Assembly (NCBI GenBank): GCA_964020975.1
Contig: CAXHWN010002609.1
Coordinates: 18,088 to 82,087, forward strand
Reading direction: 5' to 3'
DNA: 64,000 bases
DNA from: Hermodice carunculata
Taxonomy: Eukaryota > Annelida > Polychaeta > Eunicida > Amphinomidae
Below the pieces are notes generated by a model. That model had not been told where the DNA came from. It did no database searches and saw nothing but the letters and a program-made list of their open reading frames with translations. This document shows positions 37,447 to 48,670 of this stretch, in pieces. The translations under genes and the position numbers were made by a program. Position 1 is the first letter of the stretch. Every line of letters starts with the position of its first letter.

Positions 37447-38011
37447 CAAAAAACCTATGCTGCATAATAAATGGTAAAAAATTTGAGTTAACAATGTTCA
37501 TTAAGTTTCATATGTTCCAGATTAATTTCAACAAACATGTTGCCCTTCAAAGAAACCTGCTTGAACTATGGAAAGATCATTTGGTACTTTATGTGCAAAA
37601 ACAACTCAGGTTTATAGTATCTTTGCTCTGATAGTGACCAAAATATGAAATAATATGACACATATAAACATGAATCCATCTGTGTATATTTACAGGTATG
37701 TCTTTGTAACTTAAGTCTGTTCCCTCATAGTCATACCCCTGAACTATTCAGCACAAACTAAAGACCAAAATTGGTGCCTGTTTTTTTTCACATTGCATAG
37801 CAAGTAATGTTATACAGCTGCATGTAACTGCATAATATCCTGTGCCTCACTTAACACTTACTTAAAGATCAAAGCCACTCATCCTCTGACTGCTCTTGTG
37901 GAAGCTGAAGCATTCTTCCCTGGCAGTGCAATAACCAGTAACTTTAGACTTGACATTTCCATATTTGAATGCAAGTTCTTTTAACAAAGAATCTGAATAA
38001 GCAAATGTTCT

Positions 38012-38210
38012 TTAACACTTTCTCCATCAAACTGACAAAAATGTGCTGAGTTAAAGTATTCTCTGCTTCAATTTCTCTTAAAAATTAATGTTAAACAAAA
38101 ATTTGAATGAAAATTGTGGATGAGATTTTCCTTTGGGCAGGTTGGGCATTAAGTGCCCAACTTGCCCCAAAGCTGGTGACTGAGTCTTTATTCAAAGGGA
38201 AAGGGGTTAA
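38012..38210. mobile_element. TTAA-flanked MITE
   Basis: TTAA at 38012-38015 and 38207-38210, with inner ends CACTTTCTCCATC and GGGAAAGGGG. The core TTTGGGCAGGTTGGGCA pairs with TGCCCAACTTGCCCCAAAG around a short loop, a clean hairpin of about 17 bp. Confidence 0.65.
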
Positions 38211-38669
38211 TTGCAGTTAAGTTTACAGGTAGAGTACTCATTGGTGTGGAATGGTGTGCCCTATAATTGTACATATACATTCAAAGTATTTTAAAGAAAA
38301 CAACAACACAGTTTGTTGGTTGTGTAGGCCTATTTGCATGATTGATGTTACATTGTATTTCCGTCTTTTTGAGCTTTGACAGATGGAGCAGCCCATGAGA
38401 CAAATACTCATCTCTGCATTATAATACCCAAAAGATGTGGCTCACAGAGATTATATTTGGGGGACTTTATCAATTGATATTTGTTATTGTCAGCTTAAGC
38501 TGCTATATATTCAAATATCAGACGCACTGCCTCCAAAGCAGACGAAGCTTCATATTATCTCTCCTTCACTTGGTCTGCCCCAGCACTACAATATTTTATT
38601 TATAGCAGGGTAATAAAAATGTACAGTCATCATTCTCATGGACTGATAAACCAGCTGGGAAGTTGATTA

Positions 38670-38745
38670 TTATCACTTTGACCAATGACATGCCCTGCTG
38701 CACTGTAGTTTGTTACCATGGTAGCCAAAGTAGACCAATCAGAAA
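38670..38745 (+). promoter_or_regulatory. RFX-type X-box with flanking CCAAT boxes
   Basis: GTTACCATGGTAGC at 38712-38725 is a near-palindromic X-box (consensus GTNRCC followed by GGYAAC), off by one base in the right half. GACCAATCAG, an inverted CTGATTGG Y-box bound by NF-Y, lies ten bases on at 38734. Another CCAAT lies near 38680. Adjacent X and Y boxes are a known RFX/NF-Y arrangement. The surrounding 350 bases are unique and non-coding. Confidence 0.4.
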
Positions 38746-38999
38746 TTGAGTCATTTTTTTTCGGTGCTACATATACAACAATCAGCATGTGGCCATAGGA
38801 CAGATCAAACACAGAGATGAGTCTGTTTGGCAGATCTGAGGTTTCAGTATATCATTTAAATCTGCAGATAAACATAAGACATTATTTGCAAAACATAGAT
38901 GCCCTCCTACCCTCATTATGTTCACCCTCATTACCCTGTTGACAGTTGCAAATGGGCCCCTCATGACCTTGAAAAGTGGATGCAGAAACCAAATTCACT

Positions 39000-41330
39000 A
39001 AAGTGGCCTGTGACCTTGGAAATTAGGTCAAGTGTTCACCCCAGGTTCATATAAGGGGGTGTTCTCAGGATTGAAATTGATTTAACAGAATTGCCTCATC
39101 ATACCATTTCAAAAGGTCTTAGAGTTATATGTTTACACTTTGAACAGTTTATTTGACACTTCAAATATTATGATTGATTGTGGCAGAAATTAAATGGTCA
39201 TATCCTCAATCCCTCATCAAATCTAGCACCATAATTAAGTTAAAATCTCATCAGTATGGGTGGCAAGTCCAAAATGGGCCCCCTTTCAAAATAGATCTAG
39301 GACTTTCTTCATAGGTTTGGTACTATCAGTGATTAAATGATGATGAACACAGGTAAAATTTGATTACAAATTCTATATCAACAGCAACATATGAGTACAT
39401 CTTAAATTATATTTGCCTTCATTGTAAATTATAATAAAATATCCCAATTAATGGCTTGATGAGACATATTAATCAGAACATTTCATATGCAGTTAAATTA
39501 TTTGTAAGTCAGAAATAGGAGGCTGAAATTTTAATTTATCTGGTTGCGTTAAATTAAAAATAAGAAAACCCTTTAAAATCATGTTGAACATGGAAACAGT
39601 GCATCCTGCATCAGGATATCTCCAACCATGCAAGTAATGGTATTACTACCAATAAAAAACGTAACTTCATGCAAAATAGAACCTGAGGGACTGCCCAAGC
39701 CATTCATTTATTGGCTGAATGCAAATGTTTCTTCATTTGGTTGATAAAATTTGTAAATGGCTAATTCATTTCTATTTGAAATATTAGAGTCCTCAGCTAC
39801 ACAATTAAAACTTTTTTTATTATTTTCAAATTTAGTTACTGATTTTTGCAGTTCTATATTTTGTACCTGTTCGTGCATATCAATTTTGAACTGTACTATA
39901 TTTTGGGATTAAAAGAGTTAAATTTGCAGTCAGTAGCTTCGAAAGCATCAAAATGACAAGACCATCACTTTTTATGTGAAATTAAAAACTCATAAAAAAA
40001 TGTTATCTTGGTAGCAATTAGTAACCTAAGCTTTACATTTGAAGCCTAAAAAATATCTTCTACTAGCGTTCCATGGTGTTGGAAGAAATATGAAACAGGA
40101 ATTGAGAAATGGATTAAGCTTTGATTACCAAAACTAAGACTGCTTTCAACTCTTTGATTACAAGAACTTTTCAAAGATTTCTGGTGTTAAAGCAATGAAG
40201 ATATACACTCTTTTACCAAGATTAGAATGAACTGGTAATTCATTTGTGAGCTAATACTATACTTGATATCACACTTTTCAACATGATCTTGAACCACATC
40301 ATGTTGAGCCTTTGGGTAACCATTCACACAAAATTACAGAAAACTTACGATTACATGCATCACATTCATCAATATCTGTGCAATGAAAAAGAATGAGTAT
40401 ATAAAGCATTGCTTTTATTGAAGGTTTACATTACCTACATCAAAGTAGACTACATGTACACAGAAACCAGCTTGTATAACTGAGACATAAAAGTACATTA
40501 CAAAAACCAATAGCTGTGTCCATATTAGCAACCATCAAAGGAAATGTATAACCTGCTGAGCCAATAATGGATTAAACTGTGCATGTTTGGATTGCTTGCC
40601 AGTTCACATACTGGCTTCTTTCTAAAATGCCTTGCAACATTAAAGATGTGCTGTCACATCTATTGCTGTTTTTCATTTGTCCACCTGAATCTGTGTAAAT
40701 GCATGTGTATGTACCTACATTTTTGACAAACAATTCAAATATTGATAAATGTTCCTTGTATGCTTTGTTTTACACACTTTGGTCATCTGTTCTAACCTGT
40801 CTTATCCTAACCTGTCATTCCTAGTCACATCTTCTTATCAAATTATTTCAATTCCCCCCATGACCTGAAATTAAAAATTGCTACATGTACTCCATAAGTG
40901 ATGTTTGCTATTTTTCTTTGCATCAAAGTGGTCAAGTATCTAATATGGGCAGAGGCAATTTTTAAGCAAAACCACTGTCTTTCTTAAAACCACACGCAGT
41001 TTTCATCTGTGGATGAAAGTGCACGACTGTGTACAAAATCAAGCCAATCTGGTCCCCCTTGTTCCTTGTCACATGCATTACATGTGCTGCTTGTCAGGTG
41101 TTGCCAGCAACCTTAAAAAAATGCACCATCCTTTCTTGCATTTAGTCTCAGAGGCCAATACACAATGACCAATCCAGTGTGACTTATAACCTGTCATGTC
41201 ATTACACTTGTGACTCGCTGTTTGTTCGTGACAACATAAAAAGATGTATCTGTTCTGTTTGTGCTCAGGATTTGAATTTAGCACCAATAGGCCTAAATTC
41301 TGGTCAAAAACAGGGTTCAAATTTCCCTAT
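39000..41330. other. AT-rich unique sequence, nothing recognised
   Basis: No open frame of note, no inverted-repeat element and no tandem array was seen. A few TAAT-rich words occur near 39410-39560. Confidence 0.4.
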
Positions 41331-41337
41331 AAGTTAC

Positions 41338-42248
41338 GTAATATTAACTCTAGACCACCATTGCCAATAAGACCTCCATGTCTGGCGATATCACTGAGTT
41401 GGTTACTCACTCGATTGTTCCAAAAACCTGACAGTCCTGGTGGCACCATCTCTCAGTTCCTTTGGATCCAGTGGTGACTACTGCGGCATATGCTTTCATT
41501 TTTTCCCTTTCCTCCTCGGGCGCCATTTCTAGTGTGGTCTAAGAGTTGGGAAGCTCTGTGAACTTCCGTTCACCAAGACAAATCTAGTGCTGTACGCACT
41601 ATCTCTTCTGCAGAATTTGTTTTCTAAGCCTTCCAGACCCTTCAGAAAAAAGCATCGCTTATATCTGATCTATGGATAGCCAGAGAAAAGTGGAAGTAAA
41701 GCTGGTCGTGTTGGCTTGAACCCTATCTTTTCCAAGATGGCGTCTGGCAGGTCAAATAGCAGACACAGGGAGGACAGTGCCAGCCAGGCAATCGCTGCTT
41801 GGCAGCATGCTGTGAGGGTGACCAGTGACAATTTCTCCTTCTCCCTTGTTGGGAAAAGGTCAGGTGATGGATTCACAGAACCACTACATGGCTGCCTGGG
41901 ACTACCATGAACATTGTTTTGGTTGCTGCCAACAACTTGGCCGCATGTGTCCCTGAGAGAGCACATACTGGTTTTGTGTTAGGTGGGGTGAGGACAATTG
42001 GCTTTTCTATGAGCAGACCTGGAGGAGTGCTAGAGGGCTAAACGTAAGCAGCAAGTGTTTGCTGCTAAACGCCGGGCCTTTGACTCTGACTCTGTTGAGT
42101 CTTCTCCTCCAGCGACACCACTGGAGAAGTGTGGGTGAACCCACCTGGCTCACTTGCAGGGTTAGGAGGCTGTCATCTCTTCCCCTCAAATCCCCAGGGG
42201 AATAGGGAGAGGCAACATAGTCCCAAGTCAGGGAGCAAGAGATTACCT

Positions 42249-42281
<33 letters not shown>

Positions 42282-43469
42282 ATCCTGAGCGCCCAGCGCC
42301 ACCCAAGGTGATAAGCAGAGGTTCACAGGCCACTGACCCGAGGGTCTCGGCAGCCTTGGAGTCTATGGTCAGGAGTCAGCAGATGCAAGTGGATCTGCTT
42401 TGGTCACTATTCATTCCCTCTCAGCCCACCACTTTGGAGACCCCTCCGGAGAAGCAGGCTAGGCACCCTAAAGCATCCCCAAGGTCAACCAGTGGATGCT
42501 TTAGCCATGGACTGGAGCAACCTTTGGGCTTACCCCTTTATGCCTCCACAGATCCAGCTACAGGTTGTGCGGAAGGTGTGGTCCCACAACTGCAACCTGA
42601 TCTTCGATCATCGCCCGCTGGCAGCCAAAGACATATTGGTCTCTGGACCTTTTGGAATTAAGCATCAACCATCAGCTGCATTTACCACCATGGCCAAAAC
42701 TTCTGATGCGACCTCAGATGAGTGTGTTGCACAGGAAACCTCAAGTGCTCAACCTCCACACTTGGTGGTTGCACAGCACATATACGACAAAGATTTTAGC
42801 TAGATCTCCAGGACTCCAGGACCAGAAGTATGGAATTAGACAGTGCCTACTCATGCAGCAGACAGCTATCAAGTTAGCCAGCAATTTCCAGGAGGCCCAG
42901 TGCCATACTGGTCGGTAAGGAGGGTTTTCGGGCTTCGGCCAGGATTTTGCTGTTGGCAGCCTGAAGTCCATGTACCTTTGAGGTTTTCCCTTCAGACGTC
43001 GCCTCCTACTCACTTGGACCAATAGTTCCTGTGCAGGCTGTCAGTACCGCTGGTCCTTGGTCAATATGCATACATAGCATTACACCCTGGTCCAACGCGT
43101 TTGTTTAATGGCAAATGGTGGTAAAAAGGTAAGGTAACATAACTATTGTGTGAAATTTTAGTAATTTGGGTATTAGTGAGTATACTTACCTCTCAACCAC
43201 CACAGAAGCCCACCCGACCACCCAGCTTCCTTCATGCAGGTGATGTCCACTGACCAATCATCAAGGAGGAGGGAAAAACACAGGAGCATGGGCATCAGGA
43301 GTCACCACTGGATCCAAAAGAACCAAGAAGTGGTGCCACTGGGACCGTCAGGTTTTTGCAACAATCGAGTGAGTAACCAGCTCAGTTGTGTCGGGCGATA
43401 TGGCCAGACATGCAGGTCTTGGCAATGCTGGTCGACAGGCAAGTATGCTTACCAATACCAAAATTACTA
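41338..43469 (+). mobile_element. DIRS-type tyrosine-recombinase retroelement, fossil
   Basis: The ends are inverted repeats. About 41338-41522 (with GACCACCATTGCCAA, CACTCGATTGTTCCAAAAAC and TTTGGATCCAGTGGTGACTA) matches the reverse complement of about 43255-43469. A second partial copy of the outer end (GTATACTTACCTCTCAACCA) sits inside the right repeat at about 43160-43210, like the internal complementary region of DIRS elements. Plus-strand traces include a gag-like region and the end of the RT/RNase H region. The element is broken in several places and much shorter than a complete DIRS. The repeat arms have drifted from each other, which suggests an old insertion. Confidence 0.65.
42250..42290 (+). 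repeat. poly-G tract, 41 bases
   Basis: An unbroken run of G within the DIRS fossil. Such a run can form G-quadruplexes and is hard to sequence, so its length may be approximate. A second run (G21, A, G7) lies at 48570-48598. Confidence 0.9.
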
Positions 43470-44680
43470 AACATTTCACGTATTCAATTGAAATTTTTAC
43501 ATTAGAATATTCTAATTCTAACATACGCAGCCTTGCACAATGGGCCTGATGCACTTTCAGAGTGTCAAAGGCTCATTGCCTTTGGTCATAGTTAAACATT
43601 CAATGATGAAGCTTTTCAGCTATTCTTTATCTCTAGACATTAGTTTCCTTCTTGTAAACAGGTATGACAGAAAAGTAGTGGCGATTGCAATAATAGCCAT
43701 GGCTTTCACTGTGAGAAAACTGATAATGTAAGTGCTATTTTTTCTGCATCAAAAAAGAAGCAGATTCGAAGAAAGTTAACCATCGACTGTTTACTTTGCA
43801 AAAACTATGTTACACATGATTAAAATGAAAGTTTCGAATCTGGATTCTTACAGATTAGGGCCAATAGTCTTTAATGTTTGGATTGGAAAAATAGGACTCA
43901 AACTAATTCAACTAATCATAAGCCTCCTGCAACAATTATTGAAGCAATGCTTCAAAGCATGATGGCACCAAAATAAAAAGCCACTTGATATTTGTCCGTG
44001 GTTTCTGTCTCACTGATATAAAATGGTGCATTTTACTAAATCTTGTTTCAGGTTTTCCTTTTTTTGGTACAAAACACATGTACGAGTATTATGATTGCAT
44101 GATAAAACATGTAACGGGGGCCGTCAAACATCCCTGATGTAACTTACGGATTAGCTGGCCATTGGTGCATCATACATTTCATGCATGAATGACTGCTGTG
44201 ATGATTATTAATGTGAAGAACAAATTAAATCAACAAAAGGCAAGTTGCTGTTTTTCTGTCACCTCAATTTTGTATGAATGTATTATGCATTTGGTTCAAT
44301 CCAAAGTTGTCAGGAACAAAAGGTTATATTACAGCATGTATAGCTCGTTTAATATGTGCTACAGAACATATCAGATTGTATTTCAAGAAGTTATGTTGGT
44401 AATTTACTCATTTTTGTACTCGCAACTACACATTTTCTGCCTTTCTGCTATTTTATTTTATCTGATTACTGTAAAATATTTTAGTTATGTGTGCATAAAT
44501 TTTCATGGTTTTTGCATTAGGGGCATTTAGCTGAAATTTCAATTTCAATAGTACAGACATTAATGTAGTTCTTATTAACCCATGTTACTGTATTTCATTG
44601 TGCTTTTATTACAGTTTTTGTGCATCAGCAAAATAAGTAAAATGAAAATACATGTGCAACCCAATTTAGTGAATTTACAG
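43470..44680. other. unique AT-rich sequence, nothing recognised
   Basis: A plus-strand frame open at 44189-44530 is hydrophobic and AT-rich in composition, without splice or start context. No repeats were seen. Confidence 0.4.
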
Positions 44681-44686
44681 TACATG

Positions 44687-44867
44687 TACAGTGGTACCTG
44701 CCATATGTGGCCACCCCTTCTGCCAAGAAAAAGTGGTCACATTCAGCAGGTGACCTGTCACTGCAGGTACATTTACAGAGAAATTTACTCCTATGTCTGA
44801 GATTAGTGACCACAAAAAGCTCTGCGGCTGCCCATGGCAGCGGTTGCATACAGCAGGTACCACTGTA
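44687..44867. mobile_element. pogo-like MITE (CAGTGGTACCTGC ends)
   Basis: CAGTGGTACCTGC at 44689 and GCAGGTACCACTG ending 44865 are perfect inverted ends with TA on both sides. The interior words TGTGGCCACC and GTGGTCAC recur inverted. About 177 bp and non-coding. Its ends are better kept than those of the relatives at 3250 and 10601. Confidence 0.7.
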
Positions 44868-45179
44868 TATCGGTTTCAAACTGACAAAAACAATACCATG
44901 CATGGAAAAACATGAACAGCATAGTACACACTGATTATCTCATTGACAGTAAACCTTTAAAAAATGGTGCATTCAAAAGCTCTTCAGGCCAAAGATCCAG
45001 TATCAAACTTCAAGCAGTACTTCACTGTGTGAATGTGAAACAGGAAACCAACTCACATCTTTATTTCATTTCATCAGGAGTACAGACAAGGACCCTTCTG
45101 ATTTCAATGGGCAGAAAAGTCATTTGAACAGCTATACTTCCAACAAAATGTGAACAAAAATCATTGCCACCTAGGGGCA

Positions 45180-45620
45180 GATTGATACTTTGCATGGTCT
45201 TTCATGACTCTGCATAATCCGGCCTGTTGGGTATTGTGTTTTTCATCCTAATGCCTGGCTCATTCTCCGGCATTGAATACAAAAGCGAGTAAATTGAAAA
45301 TCTTTCATATCACACCCGATCACTGGCTCAGTACACACTGAGGGACAGGACTGCCTCGGGTCTGATCGGTGATGATTTCCAGCAAGAATCAATGGACATC
45401 CGAAGCTCCACTGCTTACCAACCCCAGTTTCATTTGGTGGTTTTACAAGTCGGCACTTTGTGACGTGACTTCAATCATATTAGTTCGTTGTCAAAAGGCA
45501 ACTTAATTATGAGAAACAAACGACTGAGGCTTTTCACTGCTCATGGATGTTAATGCCCCATGCGAGATGGGATGTGTGAACACATGCTGTGAGTGAAGAA
45601 AAGCTGAAACTAGCAGCATC
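45180..45620. other. unique block, possible cis-regulatory sequence
   Basis: Repeat-free sequence that keeps many CpG-bearing words and factor-like sites: TGACGTGACTTC near 45461, GTTGTCAAAAGGCAAC near 45489 and CTTAATTATGAG near 45504. No frame is open across it. It is among the least decayed-looking non-coding blocks of the window. Confidence 0.25.
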
Positions 45621-46250
45621 AATATGTCAATATGTGATAGAAATGGAAAAAACATTTCATTTCACATTAAAGGAAAAAATACATCACAGTGGTAGGTTAT
45701 TCTGACATGCCTGACAGCAGCAGATAGCCCAAATGTCTCTCTCAGACAAAACATGAATGCCCCCTTTTAATATTTTCTCTGGATAACCCCCTCAGAGCAA
45801 GACAGATCAATGATCCCCATGAAAATTAATTTTGCAGCAAAGCCTTAATTTTTACCAAATTAAGCTATCACACAAATTTTGTTAGATCAAAGGAAAGTTG
45901 TGTCTTTTATGCTATGCCTCAATGCTACATATCTGTCAAAGTGGCAGAAAATTGAAGGGTTACTCAGTAAATCATGGCACACCAGCAGAGTCCTTGAACC
46001 ATTCAAGCCTACATTTAATTCCCTCATGCATGAATGCATTTACATGTATTAATTGTGCATCTGAGAGTAACACAGCCAATACATAAATGGTTATATCATG
46101 GGACTTCTTTTCAAATCCCAAGACAAAATTTTAACATGCTACATGATCATGTTATACACTACACCAGACAAAGTATAGATTTTCAGAATGCAATCATTTT
46201 GTGCAACGTAACAAAGTTTAGTCTTACAGAAAGAAAGTTGTCAATTTCTG

Positions 46251-46314
46251 ATACGGAATCAGTGTAGTCCTTGAAGCTTTATATAAAGCTTCAAGGACTA
46301 CACTGATTCCGTAT
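46251..46314. repeat. perfect 64-bp palindrome, no spacer
   Basis: The 32 bases 46251-46282 are followed at once by their exact reverse complement (46283-46314), centred on TTTATATAAA. The outer arms read ATACGGAATCAGTGTAGTCC and its complement. The next base outward does not pair. No target duplication or related copy was found in the window. Confidence 0.95.
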
Positions 46315-47018
46315 ATATAGCTTATCAGCACCACAGAGCTTTAAAAAAATCCCTTCAAGTTTTCAGCATGACCATCAAGACTAAAAAGCTCCCTTATCTA
46401 GGTATATTTTCTCCGAAATTAGGTTAAAATTTTATGTTTTAATAATTCTAATATGAGGTATTCATAGCAGCTGCAATCTTGTTCTACCACCTAGGCTGCA
46501 GCAAGAAACTTGACAGAAAAAAGGCAGATTCATTCATTGAGCATAACCAAATGAGCTTCTTTGATAAAAGTAAAACCTTAAGAAAGCAAAAAGCTTATGA
46601 AAGGTTAGTCATTACATTTACAAAAAATGAAATATATGATACTAAACATATTTAGAAAATTTCATATGTTTGCAAGAAAGGGTGTTATTTCTAGGTGGTT
46701 ACAAAACATAATTGGTACAAGTGCCCTCATCATGGTGGAGGCAAAGTTCTCTTGCACAGCAACTGGGGGGACCAGAACAGGTCCGCACCTAAGGGGTCCG
46801 CAGTTAATACAGTTAGATATAAATACTTCCTATTGCCTTGATGGAGCAGCTGGGTACAGCGCAACTTTCAAACCTTTTTCAGTGGGTCTATTTCTGGCTA
46901 TCTTGGTAACTGACAGGATTTTTTTTTTCTTTTAAAAGTGAGCAGTGAAACAATTAAAATAATGCCATCTGTTTGCTTGTGTTATGGCAGGTCATCATTT
47001 TTTGCAATGCAACAAAGT

Positions 47019-47262
47019 TTATCCCTTTCCTCCTTGTATTGAACTTCAAGTCACCAGCTTTCCTTGGTGTGGGTAGGATAATAAGCACCCAGCCCACACC
47101 AGAGAAAGCTGTTGACCCAGAGCATGTTATCTTGATAGGTCTCATGTATAATACTCTGTCAAATATTTCATTACTGTTGTAATCAGTAAAAAACATTGAA
47201 GCAGATGACATTTGATCCCTGGCCAGCTTTGGCTGGATTTGGTTGAAGGGGGAAAGGGTTAA
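47019..47262. mobile_element. TTAA-flanked MITE
   Basis: Left flank TTAT (one base off TTAA), inner end CCCTTTCCTCCTTG. The right end is GGGGGAAAGGG and TTAA at 47259-47262. The core CTTTCCTTGGTGTGGGTAGG pairs with CCAGCCCACACCAGAGAAAG. It is very close to the copy at 23775 in its right half (GATAGGTCTCATGTA and GAAGCAGATGACATTTGA). Confidence 0.65.
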
Positions 47263-48412
47263 TCTTTTGAGAAAGTGTCATCTTCCTCTGCCACATTCCA
47301 TTCATGATGAGAAAATGCCTTGGTCACTGCCTTCTGCATTGCCTGCATGGCATGTCACAATACAGTAACCTTTATTGCTGTTACAACATCACTTGCCTGC
47401 AATGTAAAAATGAGCCTCATACTGTAAAATACACATATTTTCTTGGGTATAAATTCAGGCATTTAACTGCTTCTATATTTCAGGAATTTAAGAGCAGTTT
47501 TAATTTCACTAATTTGGATATTGAGCCTATTAAACCTGTGTTAAAATCCTGTTTCGTGTTTTAATTTGGAATTTGTACTTTTTACAGTACTCAAAGCAGA
47601 CTTCTTCTATCCATGTTGAGTTCTGTCATGAGTGGCTTAATGCTGCTTAACAGACAATCTGATAAGATTTCACTACAATAAAGCCAACTCTCTGTCTGTT
47701 ACTTCAATCCAACTTTAAAAAAAAAATTCTACTTGCATGTTGTAAGGTTAAGAAAACCAGCAACTGAACAGTAAAAGCCATGCAGGCAAGTCATTTCTTC
47801 AGTTTATCCTCCAGGTTTTCATCCTTCAATACATGGGTAAACTGTGCACTGGTAATCCATCAAGACTCCACCTGAACTCATAAACAGGAACAGAGTGGAG
47901 CATCCTGGCACGGACAGTGGTACAAATCACAGGGAACCAGACTACATCAGAAGGAACCAGACACAAGAGATAACAAGTCTATTTCTGACATTAAGTGACA
48001 AACACACAGGGCATTATTAGACACAGTGTTGGCTAATGGGATATGTAAGTCAGAAGAATGCCAGGGAGGCTGCACGGTTTGAGTAGGAAGATTGAAAGCA
48101 CGGTGAATAAGACTGAAAAAGTGAGTGACAGAGAAACAAACTGTCCCTGACCCCAAAAGCCCCCAGCACCTCATTTCAGTCAGCCTGATGAACGAGTGGG
48201 AAGATAACATTCATCAGCTTGGCTGCATGCACTCTGGCCACTTTTTAAACACATCTTAGAAAGTTTTCTTACAACCAAAAAAAAATGCGTAATACACATA
48301 CAGTTAAAATATAATCGTATTGAGCTTGGGCTATATCCTAAATTTCAGTGAAAATGTTTACTTAAACCAAGTCAAACTGCTTAACAATTCCAATCAATAT
48401 GGCATTGACTCT

Positions 48413-48670
48413 TTAACTCTTTGCTCCTTGAATTAAGAATCAGTCTTGAATAAGTTTCCTTGTGAGGGAGGGAGGGAGATCGAGGGTGGAAGGCATGCTT
48501 TTGTGATGGCGAGGACCCAGCTTTAGCTCTTTCATTTTGAATTTAGATTGAGTTGAGTCAACAACCTTCGGGGGGGGGGGGGGGGGGGGGAGGGGGGGTC
48601 ATTCATAGTGTTTTCATTAACACTAAAATTTAAACATCACTGAAGCAGACAACATTCATTCTACAGGAGA
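48413..48670. mobile_element. TTAA-flanked MITE, rearranged
   Basis: TTAACTCTTTGCTCCTTGAA at 48413 matches the family start. A second start-like phrase (TTAGCTCTTTCATTTTGAAT) lies near 48523, and a poly-G tract replaces part of the core. The right part (GAAGCAGACAACATTCATTC) is recognisable. It may be two overlapping copies. Confidence 0.4.
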
